NCBI GenBank assembly: GCA_020073605.1
Contig: JAIQEW010000013.1
Coordinates: 1 to 64,000, forward strand
Length of the DNA stretch: 64,000 bases
Direction of reading: 5' to 3'
Source: Terriglobia bacterium
GTDB taxonomy: Bacteria > Acidobacteriota > Terriglobia > Acidiferrales > UBA7541
This document shows positions 35,817 to 46,856 of the stretch, one piece after another; position 1 is the first letter of the stretch, and every line of letters starts with the position of its first letter. Under the pieces are notes generated by a model. That model saw only the letters and a program-made list of their open reading frames with translations, made no database searches and was not told the origin of the DNA. Position numbers and translations under genes: made by a program.

Positions 35817-35822
35817 GCAATC

Positions 35823-35828
35823 ATTATA
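35823..35828 (-). promoter_or_regulatory. -10 box of rnpB
   Basis: TATAAT on the minus strand, ending 7 bases before the predicted first base of P1 (35816). No good -35 hexamer is seen at 16-17 bp. The position supports the proposed 5' end of the RNA. Confidence 0.65.
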
Positions 35829-35831
35829 CCT

Positions 35832-37253
35832 CTAAACCACAGGCTCTAGCGTCGGCCCATACTCCGTAGCGGCGTCTTCGTCAGTCGGTTCCACCGGAAA
35901 ATATCGAAACAAAATCCAGCCGCAGGCGGCCCAGAGGATCGGCATCAACCAAGGCGATGCATGCACAGGTAGCTTGAGGAAGATGTTGTAAAAGCCGTGA
36001 GCCAGCGCCGCTGGCAGAACGGACTTTGACCGTATCGTTAGCCACGCGAGCACATAGCTCAGCGCGACCATCACGCAGAGCCGATGAACGATCGTAACGA
36101 CAACCACGTCTGCCGTCATGTAAATGTGAAAATCGCCCGAAAAATGAAACGCACCCCAAACAAGCCCGACAAAGAAAATACCTCGCGTTACGCCATACCT
36201 GTATATGAACCGGGGCTGCAGAAATCCTCTCCAGGCAATCTCTTCGACCAGCGCCGGCACAAGCATCCAGAGCCCAGCCCAGATCGGGAACTCGAAGTAT
36301 TTCGCCAGCCGCGGCGCCGCGTATATTCCAATCGCATACGCAGCCCAATCAACGCGATCGTACAAATAGTTGGCAAGGGGCCATCCGGCAGCAAGCGCCG
36401 CCGGGATTGTAATCGAAATAACGACATACTTGGCCGGCGGCCAATGGAAACTTCGTCGCAGCACTCTTCTGACATTCGTTCCGATCGCCACCACAATTAA
36501 TACAAATATTGACATCGTATCGATCGCATCGACGGCCCATTCCAGATAATCCAGATGCGACTTCACGAAATCGGTGGCCGAAAACCGGAGCGCAATTGAA
36601 TAAAGGAAACCGAACAGAAAAATGGCCAGAGGAACGAAAGAGATCATTATCCAGACGAACCGCATCGTCCGGCGCTGTTCATCCTCCTCAAGCTCGCCGG
36701 CAAAGGGCGCCACGCTTCCCGCGTATAGACTAAGCGGCAACGTTGCTCGCCCCATGCGAAGCATCACGAAGAAGACGGCGACAAGAAGGAATCCGAGCGC
36801 CGCAATCCAAAATCCCACGCCGAAATCCATCACAAAGCTCTTGAGATTATCTAGATGCCAAAAATACGCCTTGTCCGTAGCCTGCGCGATGACACTTACC
36901 TGCCCGTCGGGTCCGACAATCCAGGAAGCTCCGAATACGGTTATCGTCGCGAATACAATGGCTGTAGGCAGGAAGACGACATAGAACGGAAAGTGACCGC
37001 GCCTACTCCGGCGCACGAAACAGAGGTAATAGCCTGCTGCGCCCGCCACCACGAGCAGTCTCGTTACTAGTCTCGCGCCGATCCACCACAAATTAGATTC
37101 CGCGGCGTGAGGAAGCGGGCCTGACCACCACCGAAGGTTGGCCGAGACAAAAAGCAATGTTGAACCGACCAGCATCAGCCACTGTGCGGGCTCAGCCGGC
37201 AGAACACCCCGGACGAAACCGCCAGCGCGCCTCCAGAGACTCTGTGACGACAT
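35832..37253 (-). CDS. CPBP-family intramembrane metalloprotease (CAAX-type)
   Basis: 473 residues with about ten hydrophobic segments. The C-terminal half carries the CPBP/Abi motifs: EEIAWRGFLQPR (double Glu and Arg), FVGLVWGAFHF (His) and a further His in IVHRLCV. These form an intramembrane glutamic/metallo-protease site. The N-terminal half adds extra membrane segments and a hydrophilic loop (EEDEQRR), making it longer than typical 250-300 residue members. The 3' end abuts the rnpB promoter. Base composition is slightly less GC-rich than the neighbours, with more AAT/ATA codons. Role unknown. Confidence 0.82.
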   Translation of the reverse strand: MSSQSLWRRAGGFVRGVLPAEPAQWLMLVGSTLLFVSANLRWWSGPLPHAAESNLWWIGARLVTRLLVVAGAAGYYLCFVRRSRRGHFPFYVVFLPTAIVFATITVFGASWIVGPDGQVSVIAQATDKAYFWHLDNLKSFVMDFGVGFWIAALGFLLVAVFFVMLRMGRATLPLSLYAGSVAPFAGELEEDEQRRTMRFVWIMISFVPLAIFLFGFLYSIALRFSATDFVKSHLDYLEWAVDAIDTMSIFVLIVVAIGTNVRRVLRRSFHWPPAKYVVISITIPAALAAGWPLANYLYDRVDWAAYAIGIYAAPRLAKYFEFPIWAGLWMLVPALVEEIAWRGFLQPRFIYRYGVTRGIFFVGLVWGAFHFSGDFHIYMTADVVVVTIVHRLCVMVALSYVLAWLTIRSKSVLPAALAHGFYNIFLKLPVHASPWLMPILWAACGWILFRYFPVEPTDEDAATEYGPTLEPVV

Positions 37254-37322
37254 ATTGGCGCGGATTATGTCCTAGTTAACCGAGCTAGCACTACGCCTTT
37301 TTGACGATAGCCGGGCGCACCG

Positions 37323-39356
<2,034 letters not shown>

Positions 39357-39370
39357 TCAAATGTCGCCGG

Positions 39371-39376
39371 TATTAT
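39371..39376 (+). promoter_or_regulatory. -10-like hexamer before lipid kinase gene
   Basis: TATTAT (39371-39376). Transcription would start near 39383, after the ATG at 39380, which argues for translation from the next in-frame ATG at 39410. No clear -35 box. Confidence 0.4.
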
Positions 39377-39409
39377 ACAATGGCTGTTTGTTTGGATACG
39401 CCGTCGCCC

Positions 39410-40351
39410 ATGCCACACGAAATCACGGACGCGCTTCTCATCTACAACCCCACGAGCGGGCGCAATCGCCATCGCCGCTTCTCGGAAATCGAGCGAGGTG
39501 TGCGCATTCTGAAGGACGCGGGCATCACGGCGGAGCTCGCGCCGACGACCGGGCCCGGCTCAGCGACACAGATTGCGCGGCAGGCCGTCGAACACCGCCG
39601 GGGCATGGTGATTGCCTGCGGCGGCGACGGCACGATCAATGAGGTCGTCAACGGACTGGCCGAGAGTCAGGTGCCTATGGCCGTACTGCCGGCCGGCACC
39701 GCCAACATACTCGCCAAAGAGCTTGAGATTCCGTGGGACATCCCGCACGCCGCGCGGCTGATTCCCGGCGCGACGATTCGGCGGATCGCGCTGGGCATCG
39801 CTTATCCCGTCAACGGAAACGGCGGCGGTGCAATCCCTCACAAGGGCCGCTATTTTCTTTCCGTCGCCGGCGCCGGACCCGACGGCGCTATCGTCAACGG
39901 CGTGCACGGAGGCTTGAAGAAGAGCGCGGGAATTCTCGCCTACTGGGTCGAGGGCTTTCGGCAGGTTTTCCAATACGGTTTCCCCGAAATCACCGTGAGA
40001 TCCGGCGGACAAGAGCGAAAGGCGACGCTGCTTGTCGCGGGGCGAACGGCGCACTATGGCGGTCCGTTCAAGATCACGACGGGCGCCAGTCTTTTCGAGG
40101 ACTCGTTCGAGTTCCTGACAAATTCAAAGCGCAGCCGCCTTGGGTATCTCGCGTGCCTGCCGGCGCTTTGGCTGGGCACGCTCCGCGCGATGGAAGGAAT
40201 CGACGCGTGGAAGGCGACGGAGACGATCTGCGAATCCGCTGGGCCCGATCCCGTGTTCGCGCAGGTTGATGGCGAGCCCATCGGAGCGCTGCCGATCGCG
40301 TTCCGGATCGTTTCGGACGCTCTATCGATTCTCACGCCGGCGGCGCAGTAG
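39410..40351 (+). CDS. Diacylglycerol/lipid kinase (DAGK catalytic family)
   Basis: About 313 residues. The N-terminal catalytic fold has YNPTSGRNRHRR, then the nucleotide loop CGGDGTINEVVNGL and VLPAGTANILAKEL, all typical of the YegS/DgkB/sphingosine-kinase superfamily. The C-terminal beta-sandwich (SVAGAGPDGAIVNGV, DGEPIGALP) is also typical. It phosphorylates a lipid alcohol; the exact lipid is unknown. The ATG at 39410 is preferred because the promoter-like TATTAT lies too close to the ATG at 39380. It is followed 27 bp later by a YdjM-like gene. Confidence 0.88.
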   Translation: MPHEITDALLIYNPTSGRNRHRRFSEIERGVRILKDAGITAELAPTTGPGSATQIARQAVEHRRGMVIACGGDGTINEVVNGLAESQVPMAVLPAGTANILAKELEIPWDIPHAARLIPGATIRRIALGIAYPVNGNGGGAIPHKGRYFLSVAGAGPDGAIVNGVHGGLKKSAGILAYWVEGFRQVFQYGFPEITVRSGGQERKATLLVAGRTAHYGGPFKITTGASLFEDSFEFLTNSKRSRLGYLACLPALWLGTLRAMEGIDAWKATETICESAGPDPVFAQVDGEPIGALPIAFRIVSDALSILTPAAQ

Positions 40352-40378
40352 ATCAGATTCTCGCAACAGCACAAAGCC

Positions 40379-41413
40379 GTGGAACCCTTCACGCACGCAT
40401 TTACGTCGCTCGCTCTTGCCCGCGCCGGGCAGAAGCACCTGCCGCGTTTCGGCACAGCCATGCTCGTGGTTTCCGGTATCGCGCCCGATCTCGACTACGC
40501 GAGCTATGTCGGCGGCGCGAGCGCCTTCATGCGATTTCACCGCACGGCGCTGCACTCCGTCGCCGGGTCGGCATTGATGGCCTGCGCGATTGCCGGTGCA
40601 TTCTGCGCGCTCGACAAAAGACTGCCTCAGAAAAACACGGGACGGGCAAGAGCCTCCGCGCCACTCGCGTTCGGTCCCGCATTGGCTGTATGCGCCGTCG
40701 GCGCGGCCTCCCATACTCTGCTCGACCTCGTGAGCGGCGTAGGTGTGCAACTGCTGTGGCCCTTCCGGGCGCATTGGTCTGCGGGGAACCTCGCCAACGA
40801 TTTCGACCTGTGGATTCTTCTCGTGCTTGTGGCGGGGCTTCTGCTGCCACTTCTGTTTCACTTGATCAGCGAAGAAGTAGGCGAACGCAAGAAAGGGCCG
40901 GGCGGCGCCCGCGCGGCCGTCGTCACTCTGCTGCTGCTGACCGCCTACCTGGGCGGGCGCGCCTATCTGCACAACCAGGCGATCGGCCTGCTTCTCTCGC
41001 GCGAATATCATGGCCGCGTCCCGCTTGAGGCTGGAGCGTTTCCCGAATCGTCCGCGCCGTTTGACTGGCGCGGCCTTGTGGTGACGGACAACACGATCGA
41101 AGAAGTGGAGGTTCCGCTCGGTCCGGGCGACGAATTCAGCCCCGACCGCAGCCTCACGCACTACAAGCCGGTAGACTCCCCGGCTCTGAATGTTGGCGAA
41201 AAGACGGCGGCGGCCGCGCGCTTTCTCACGTACGCCCAATTCCCTCTCGCGAGCGTGCAGCGTCTTGAAGCCGGCTACCGCATCGAAGTGAGCGACCTGC
41301 GCTTCGCGTCCGGCGACACCGAGCCGGCCAACATCTTCGTGCGCGTCGATCTCGATAGCGAGCTTCAGGTCCGGCGCGAAGCCTATCTCTTCGCGTCCTC
41401 CCCAAATCCCTAG
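40379..41413 (+). CDS. YdjM-like membrane-bound metal-dependent hydrolase
   Basis: 344 residues. The N-terminus has the signature of the inner-membrane YdjM/DUF457 family: MEPFTHAFTSLAL, SGIAPDLDYASYVGG and FHRTALHSVAGS, with His and Asp residues that could bind metal. About four or five hydrophobic segments follow to residue 190. The C-terminal 130 residues are soluble and not typical of small members. The start is GTG at 40379, 27 bp after the lipid kinase, so the two are probably co-transcribed. Substrate unknown. Confidence 0.82.
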   Translation: MEPFTHAFTSLALARAGQKHLPRFGTAMLVVSGIAPDLDYASYVGGASAFMRFHRTALHSVAGSALMACAIAGAFCALDKRLPQKNTGRARASAPLAFGPALAVCAVGAASHTLLDLVSGVGVQLLWPFRAHWSAGNLANDFDLWILLVLVAGLLLPLLFHLISEEVGERKKGPGGARAAVVTLLLLTAYLGGRAYLHNQAIGLLLSREYHGRVPLEAGAFPESSAPFDWRGLVVTDNTIEEVEVPLGPGDEFSPDRSLTHYKPVDSPALNVGEKTAAAARFLTYAQFPLASVQRLEAGYRIEVSDLRFASGDTEPANIFVRVDLDSELQVRREAYLFASSPNP

Positions 41414-41420
41414 GCGCGCC

Positions 41421-42020
41421 TCACTTATTTTCGGCAGAGCCGCCGAACAGAAGCCGGCTGATCAAGTAGATCGACAAGAGAGTCGTAAGGATCGAGAGAG
41501 CAAACCCGATCTTGTGGGCAATCAGGAAAGCTAAGACAGCCTCTCCATAGTGCACCGCGAGAATTCCTTCCACCGAATAGTGCAGCCCGCGGCCGAGAAG
41601 CAGCGCCAGGACGAACGTCCGCAGCGGAACCTGGAACACTCCCTCGGCAAGGACGAACACCTTGAACGGAAACGGCGGCGGCAGGAGGCTCGGGACAAAA
41701 GCGCTCAGGAACGCGTGCCTCTCAACCCATCGCTTCACTCGCGCGGCGCCGCCGCCTCCGTGGCGGCGCAGATACGCTTCGCCGCCCTTTTTCGCCAGCA
41801 GGTAGAGCCAGATGCAGCCCGCGAGCGAGCCGAGCGCCGCCATCGCGGCGTAGTAGGGCATCCGCGCCGGCTTTTGGATCGAGAGATCGATCACGAGCGT
41901 GTCGGGAATGAACGGGAAACTGAGCACCGAGGAATCGAGGAACGTGACGATGAAAAGCCCGCCTCCTCCCATCACCGCGACGATGGCTTGCAGCCAGTGG
42001 GGCAACTTGACGTGGTCCAT
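41421..42020 (-). CDS. DedA/VTT-family membrane protein
   Basis: 199 residues, four or five hydrophobic segments. LFIVTFLDSSVLSFPFIPDTLVI and PSLLPPPFPFKVFVLAEGVF carry the Pro-rich re-entrant segments of DedA/VTT proteins, with YLLAKKGGEAYLRR between them. Members flip or move lipid intermediates and support membrane homeostasis. The ATG at 42020 is chosen because the 62 residues upstream in frame are unlike a membrane protein. Its 3' end lies 7 bp from the convergent YdjM-like gene. Confidence 0.82.
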   Translation of the reverse strand: MDHVKLPHWLQAIVAVMGGGGLFIVTFLDSSVLSFPFIPDTLVIDLSIQKPARMPYYAAMAALGSLAGCIWLYLLAKKGGEAYLRRHGGGGAARVKRWVERHAFLSAFVPSLLPPPFPFKVFVLAEGVFQVPLRTFVLALLLGRGLHYSVEGILAVHYGEAVLAFLIAHKIGFALSILTTLLSIYLISRLLFGGSAENK

Positions 42021-42151
42021 CTCGCGCGGAGGCTCCGATGAAATCGATCGATTGTAGCAGAGTTTCCAGCGCCGCCCCGGCGCGTGTAGGCGGCAAAATT
42101 GCTCATTCGCACGCGGTCGGCTAGAATTCGTGCTTGAGCAATTCTCCCCAG

Positions 42152-44362
42152 ATGACTTCACTCCTCGACGGCTTGAACGAACGCCAACGCGAAGCCGTGC
42201 TTGCAACCGAAGGTCCGGTGCTCGTCCTGGCAGGCGCCGGGACGGGCAAGACGCGCGTGATCACGTATCGTGTGGCGCATCTCGTCGAGCAAGGCGTGCC
42301 GCCCGGCGCGATCCTCGCCGTCACGTTCACCAACAAAGCCGCCGGCGTTATGAAGGAGCGAATCCAGGATCTCCTGCGCGCCGCTGGCCGCGATTCGTCG
42401 GACGTCTGGGTTTCGACGTTTCACTCTTTCTGCGCGCGCCTGCTGCGCCGCGAAGCGCATCATCTCGGGCTTCCGCGCGACTTCGCGATCTACGATGACG
42501 ACGACCAGACCGCGGCCGTGAAGCGCGCCCTGCTGGAGCTCGGCCTTTCGACCGAGGACTACCCGCCGCGCAGCCTCCGGGCGCAGATCAGCCATGCGAA
42601 GAATCACGGCATCTCTCCGGACGAGATGGAATCCCAGGCCAAGCAGATGCGCGATCGCGGCCGAGAGGACGCGGCGAACGTCTTTCGCGCCTACGGAGAA
42701 ATTCTTCGCAAGGCCGCCGCGCTCGATTTTGACGACCTGCTGCTCCGCGCCGTCGAGCTGCTCCGCGACCATCCGGACGTGCGCTCAGCATGGAGCGCGC
42801 GCTTTCAGTATCTGATGGTCGATGAATTTCAGGACACGAATCGCGCGCAAGAAGAGCTCGTGCGGCTCCTCGCCGGCGCTCACAAAAACGTCTGCGTCGT
42901 CGGCGACGAAGACCAGTCGATCTACGGATGGCGCGGCGCGCGCGCCGGAAACCTGAAGCGCTTTACCGAGGACTTTCCCGGCGCGAAAATCATCCGCCTC
43001 GAAGAGAACTACCGCTCCACGCAAACGATTCTCGATGCGGCGGCGGCAGTGGTGAAGAACAACTCCGACCGGCTCGGCAAGAATTTGCAGGCCACGCTCG
43101 GCTCGGGCAGCCTCTTGCGCTTTTTCGAGGCGCCTGATTCCATCGCGGAGGCGGAGTTCGTCTGCGGAGAGCTTTCGTCGCTCGTGCGCGGCGATCCCAA
43201 TGCCCGCGTCGCCGTCCTGTACCGCACGGGGGCTCAGTCGCGCTCATTTGAAGAGGTCCTGCGCCGTCTCGGGATCCGCTATCGCGTAGTGGGTGGGTTC
43301 AGCTTCTACGAGCGCGCCGAGGTGCGGAACGCACTCGCCTACGTTCGACTGCTATTTCATCCCGAAGACAACGTCCGTCTGTTGCGCGTCCTGAACGTCC
43401 CGCCTCGCGGAATCGGGGCCACAACGGTCGCCGCGCTTGAGGCGCGCGCGAAAGAGGCCGGCAAATCTCTCTGGGATACGATTCGCGCGGGAGAAATCTC
43501 GACGGGAAAGAAGATTGCAGGCGCTCTGAACGGTTTCCACGAATTGATTGAAACTCTTCAAGAAGAATGCCGCGAGCTGCCGCCCGCGCAGATCATCGAG
43601 CGCGTCCTCGACAAGTCCGGTTATCTCGATTGGATCGAGCAGCAGGACAATCTCGAGCACACCTCGCGCGCGGAGAACCTGCGGGAGCTCTCCAACGCCA
43701 TGGCCGAGGCAACCGAGCAGGGCCAGACGCTGGAAGATCTGCTCGACCACGCGGCGCTGGTGAGCGACGCGGATGAATACGAAGAAGATGTCCCGGTCTC
43801 GCTGATGACGCTGCACAGCGCCAAAGGCCTGGAATTCGACGCCGTGTTCCTCGCCGGACTCGAGGAGGGCCTGCTGCCCCACGGGCGCTCGCTCGATACG
43901 CCCGCGGAGGTCGAAGAGGAACGGCGGCTTTTCTACGTCGGCATGACGCGCGCCAAGCAGTCGCTCGCCCTTTCGCGGGCGATCTACCGGCGCAGTTACG
44001 GCGAAGACCGCTTGCGCGCTTCCCTTCCCTCGCGCTTCCTGGCCGAAATTCCAAGCGATTTGATCGAGGCTGCTGCCGGTTCGCAATCCGAGCCGGGCGA
44101 AACGCGCCGCTACGAATCCGACCCGGAATTCTCTGAAGATTACGCCTACCGGCGCCGTAAAACTCCCTACGGACGCTCCGCGCCCGCGGCTCGCGCGTCG
44201 AAAGACCCTCTCGTCGGCAAGCGTGTGCGCCACTCGAAATTCGGGATCGGCACGATCATCGGCGTTGAAGGCGATGGCGAAGATCGCAGGCTCACCGTCA
44301 GCTTCCAGGATCACGGCCCCAAGAAACTGCTTGAGCGCTACGCAAATCTCCAGCTCGCCTGA
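42152..44362 (+). CDS. pcrA: UvrD/PcrA-like DNA helicase
   Basis: About 736 residues, superfamily 1A 3'-5' helicase. Motif I GAGTGKTRVITYR, Q-motif LNERQREAV, motif II VDEFQDTN, motif III GDEDQSIYGWRGA, motif IV EENYRSTQ, motif V TLHSAKGLEFDAVF and motif VI ERRLFYVGMTRA. The C-terminal segment (about 690-736, VGKRVRHSKFGIGTIIG) is the Tudor-like PcrA domain that contacts RNA polymerase. The ATG at 42152 is preferred; a TTG at 42134 is also possible. Works in repair and in clearing transcription-replication conflicts. Confidence 0.95.
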   Translation: MTSLLDGLNERQREAVLATEGPVLVLAGAGTGKTRVITYRVAHLVEQGVPPGAILAVTFTNKAAGVMKERIQDLLRAAGRDSSDVWVSTFHSFCARLLRREAHHLGLPRDFAIYDDDDQTAAVKRALLELGLSTEDYPPRSLRAQISHAKNHGISPDEMESQAKQMRDRGREDAANVFRAYGEILRKAAALDFDDLLLRAVELLRDHPDVRSAWSARFQYLMVDEFQDTNRAQEELVRLLAGAHKNVCVVGDEDQSIYGWRGARAGNLKRFTEDFPGAKIIRLEENYRSTQTILDAAAAVVKNNSDRLGKNLQATLGSGSLLRFFEAPDSIAEAEFVCGELSSLVRGDPNARVAVLYRTGAQSRSFEEVLRRLGIRYRVVGGFSFYERAEVRNALAYVRLLFHPEDNVRLLRVLNVPPRGIGATTVAALEARAKEAGKSLWDTIRAGEISTGKKIAGALNGFHELIETLQEECRELPPAQIIERVLDKSGYLDWIEQQDNLEHTSRAENLRELSNAMAEATEQGQTLEDLLDHAALVSDADEYEEDVPVSLMTLHSAKGLEFDAVFLAGLEEGLLPHGRSLDTPAEVEEERRLFYVGMTRAKQSLALSRAIYRRSYGEDRLRASLPSRFLAEIPSDLIEAAAGSQSEPGETRRYESDPEFSEDYAYRRRKTPYGRSAPAARASKDPLVGKRVRHSKFGIGTIIGVEGDGEDRRLTVSFQDHGPKKLLERYANLQLA

Positions 44363-44454
44363 GCCCGCTCAGACTCTCGCGTGTCCTTACGGACAGGTTG
44401 CGCCGAATGCGTGCGCAAGGTAGAGTTTTCCCAGCCGCACGGGGCAGGTGGCGA

Positions 44455-46014
44455 TTGGACCCACAGCTCTTCCGCACCAAGAACATCGACCAGCTCATTT
44501 CCGACGCAGATAGGCCGGAAAAGCGGCTCAGGAAATCGCTCGGCTGGTTGAGCCTGACCTCGCTCGGCATCGGCGCGGTGATCGGCTCCGGAATCTTCAC
44601 GGTGATCGGCACGGCCATTGCCGGCCAGAAGCTCCAAGTTAAGTCTGTGCTGAACGCTCCCCTGCTCGAATACCTGATCTATCATTCCGCATCGTTCGGC
44701 AGGCCGGGCGCAGGACCGGCCATTGCACTTTCGTTCGCTCTGGTGGGCGTGGTGTGCTGTTTTGCGGCGTTGTGCTATGCGGAACTCGCGGCCATGATTC
44801 CCATCGCGGGGAGCGCCTACACGTACACCTACGCCACGATGGGCGAGCTCATCGCCTGGATCATCGGCTGGGACCTGATCCTCGAATATGCCGTATCCAA
44901 CATGGCCGTGAGCGTGGGCTTCTCCGCGCACGTGGTCGATCTGTTCGATTGGTTCGGCTTTCATCCGAGCCTGCGCTGGATCACTCCCGCGTATCTACCC
45001 GGCGGGCTCAGCGATTTTGCAGGCAACACGCTGTACGATCCGGGCTGGCATTTCGGTTTTAACTGGCCCGCGTTTGTAATCGTGATGCTGCTCACCATAA
45101 TTCTCGTCCGCGGAATTAAGGAATCGGCGAACACCAACAACGTGATGGTTCTGCTCAAGATCATGGCCATCCTCATTTTCATCGGATTCGCCGCGCGCTT
45201 CATCCATCCGGCCAACTGGCACCCGTTTGCTCCGAATGGCTGGCCGGGCATCCTCACGGGCGGATCGATCATCTTCTTTACGTATATCGGCTTCGACTCG
45301 GTTTCGACCGCCGCCGAAGAGTGCCGCAATCCGCAGCGCGACCTGCCGATCGGGATCATCGCCACACTGGTGATCTGCTCGGTGCTGTATATCGGAGTCG
45401 TGGTCGTTCTGACGGGCCTCGTTCCCTGGCAATCGCTCGTGGACGATGCGGCGCCGGTGGTGAACACGATGAAGCGGCTGCATTTTGGCGATGTCCGCCT
45501 GGCAGTGCTGATAGGCGCGCTAATGGGCATGATCTCTTCGTTGCTGGTTTTTCAATTGGGGCAGGCGCGCGTGTGGTTCGCGATGTCGCGCGACGGCCTT
45601 TTGCCCGGCATTTTCAGCAGGGTCCATCACCACTACCGCACGCCTGATTTCTCCACGTGGGTCGCGGGATTCGTCGTGGCTATTCCGGCCGGCCTGCTTG
45701 ATATTGGCACTCTTGCCGACCTTTCGAATATCGGCACGCTCTTCGCCTTCGCGCTCGTGGCCGGCGGTGTGCTCATCCTCCGCTTCCGCGAGCCGGACCG
45801 TCCGCGGGCGTTCCGCGCCCCCGGGGGATTGCTTGCGCCGGTGGTGACGATCTTGACGTGCTTGCTGCTGATGGCCGGACTGCCTATCATGAACTGGATC
45901 AGGTTTTTCGTTTGGCTCGTGATCGGACTGTTCGTGTATTACTTCTATAGCCGCAAGCACAGCGAGCTCGCGACTGCGAAACTAGAGGCCGCCGCCAAGG
46001 GAGGATCCCGCTGA
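44455..46014 (+). CDS. APC-family amino acid permease
   Basis: About 519 residues, twelve or more hydrophobic segments. The first helix has the APC substrate-site motif GIGAVIGSGIF, and the sixth has FFTYIGFDSVSTAAEE, as in cationic amino acid permeases. I place the start at the TTG 44455 because the protein then begins DPQLFRTKNIDQLI, the usual N-terminus of this group. TTG 44398 or ATG 44407 would add Arg-rich residues not expected in a permease. Its stop overlaps the start of the next gene by one base. Confidence 0.85.
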   Translation: MDPQLFRTKNIDQLISDADRPEKRLRKSLGWLSLTSLGIGAVIGSGIFTVIGTAIAGQKLQVKSVLNAPLLEYLIYHSASFGRPGAGPAIALSFALVGVVCCFAALCYAELAAMIPIAGSAYTYTYATMGELIAWIIGWDLILEYAVSNMAVSVGFSAHVVDLFDWFGFHPSLRWITPAYLPGGLSDFAGNTLYDPGWHFGFNWPAFVIVMLLTIILVRGIKESANTNNVMVLLKIMAILIFIGFAARFIHPANWHPFAPNGWPGILTGGSIIFFTYIGFDSVSTAAEECRNPQRDLPIGIIATLVICSVLYIGVVVVLTGLVPWQSLVDDAAPVVNTMKRLHFGDVRLAVLIGALMGMISSLLVFQLGQARVWFAMSRDGLLPGIFSRVHHHYRTPDFSTWVAGFVVAIPAGLLDIGTLADLSNIGTLFAFALVAGGVLILRFREPDRPRAFRAPGGLLAPVVTILTCLLLMAGLPIMNWIRFFVWLVIGLFVYYFYSRKHSELATAKLEAAAKGGSR

Positions 46015-46850
46015 TGCGCCGCCGCGTTCTTGCCGGGCTTGCTCTCCTGGTGATTCTGCTCCTGGCGACCCCGTCGTCTTTCGGGTGGGGCGAAAACGGG
46101 GAGCGCATGATCGTGGACAAGGCGGTGGATACTCTCCCGGATGAAATCCGGCCGTTCTTCCAGGCCAATCGCCAGTTTCTCATCCAACACGTCACCGATC
46201 CCGTTGAGTCCGAGACGAGAAACCCGGGGGAGCAGCGCAACAGTTTCATCCAGCTCGATCGCTACGGACAGTTCCCGTTCGCGGCGCTTCCCCGCACGTA
46301 CACGGCGGCGATGACGAAATTCGGGCGGCACACCCTCGAATCGCGCGGCCTGCTTCCCTGGCAGGTCGGGCTTTACAGCAAGAAGCTCACCGACGCGCTT
46401 CGCGCGCGCAACTGGGACGACGCCAAGCTTTCGGCCGCGATTCTCGCCCACTACGTCGCCGCGGCGCACGATCCCTTCAGGTCCACGATGAACAACGACG
46501 GCGCGCTTTCGAACCAGCCGGGTGTCGACGAACGCTTCAGCTACGGCCTCGTGGAACGGTATCAACGGTTCTTTTTCCTGAAGCCGAACGAAGCCACTTT
46601 CATCCGTGATCCCACCGACCATGCGTTCGATATGTCGCTCAGCGCGCACTCCTGGCTCGAAAACATTCTCCTCGCCGACCGCCGCGCCCACGAAGGACTC
46701 TCGGGCTACAAAGACGACTATTACGACCGCTTCTACGCCCAGGCAGGTGCGGTCCTGATCCGCCAGCTCTCCGACGCCTCAACCGACCTCGGATCGTATT
46801 GGATGACCGCATGGATCAACGCGGGCCGTCCGCAGTTGCCGGCGTACTGA
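46014..46850 (+). CDS. Secreted P1-nuclease/phospholipase C-fold protein
   Basis: 278 residues with a signal peptide (residues 1-23). Cleavage after SFG would give a mature protein starting WGENGERM, matching the N-terminal Trp that binds zinc in P1 nuclease and Bacillus phospholipase C. Internal His/Asp elements follow: LAHYVAAAHDPF (two His and Asp near residue 150) and a His in SLSAHSWLENIL near 205. The start codon overlaps the stop of the permease gene. Acts in the periplasm or outside. Whether it cuts nucleic acid or phospholipid is open. Confidence 0.68.
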   Translation: MRRRVLAGLALLVILLLATPSSFGWGENGERMIVDKAVDTLPDEIRPFFQANRQFLIQHVTDPVESETRNPGEQRNSFIQLDRYGQFPFAALPRTYTAAMTKFGRHTLESRGLLPWQVGLYSKKLTDALRARNWDDAKLSAAILAHYVAAAHDPFRSTMNNDGALSNQPGVDERFSYGLVERYQRFFFLKPNEATFIRDPTDHAFDMSLSAHSWLENILLADRRAHEGLSGYKDDYYDRFYAQAGAVLIRQLSDASTDLGSYWMTAWINAGRPQLPAY

Positions 46851-46856
46851 ACGAAC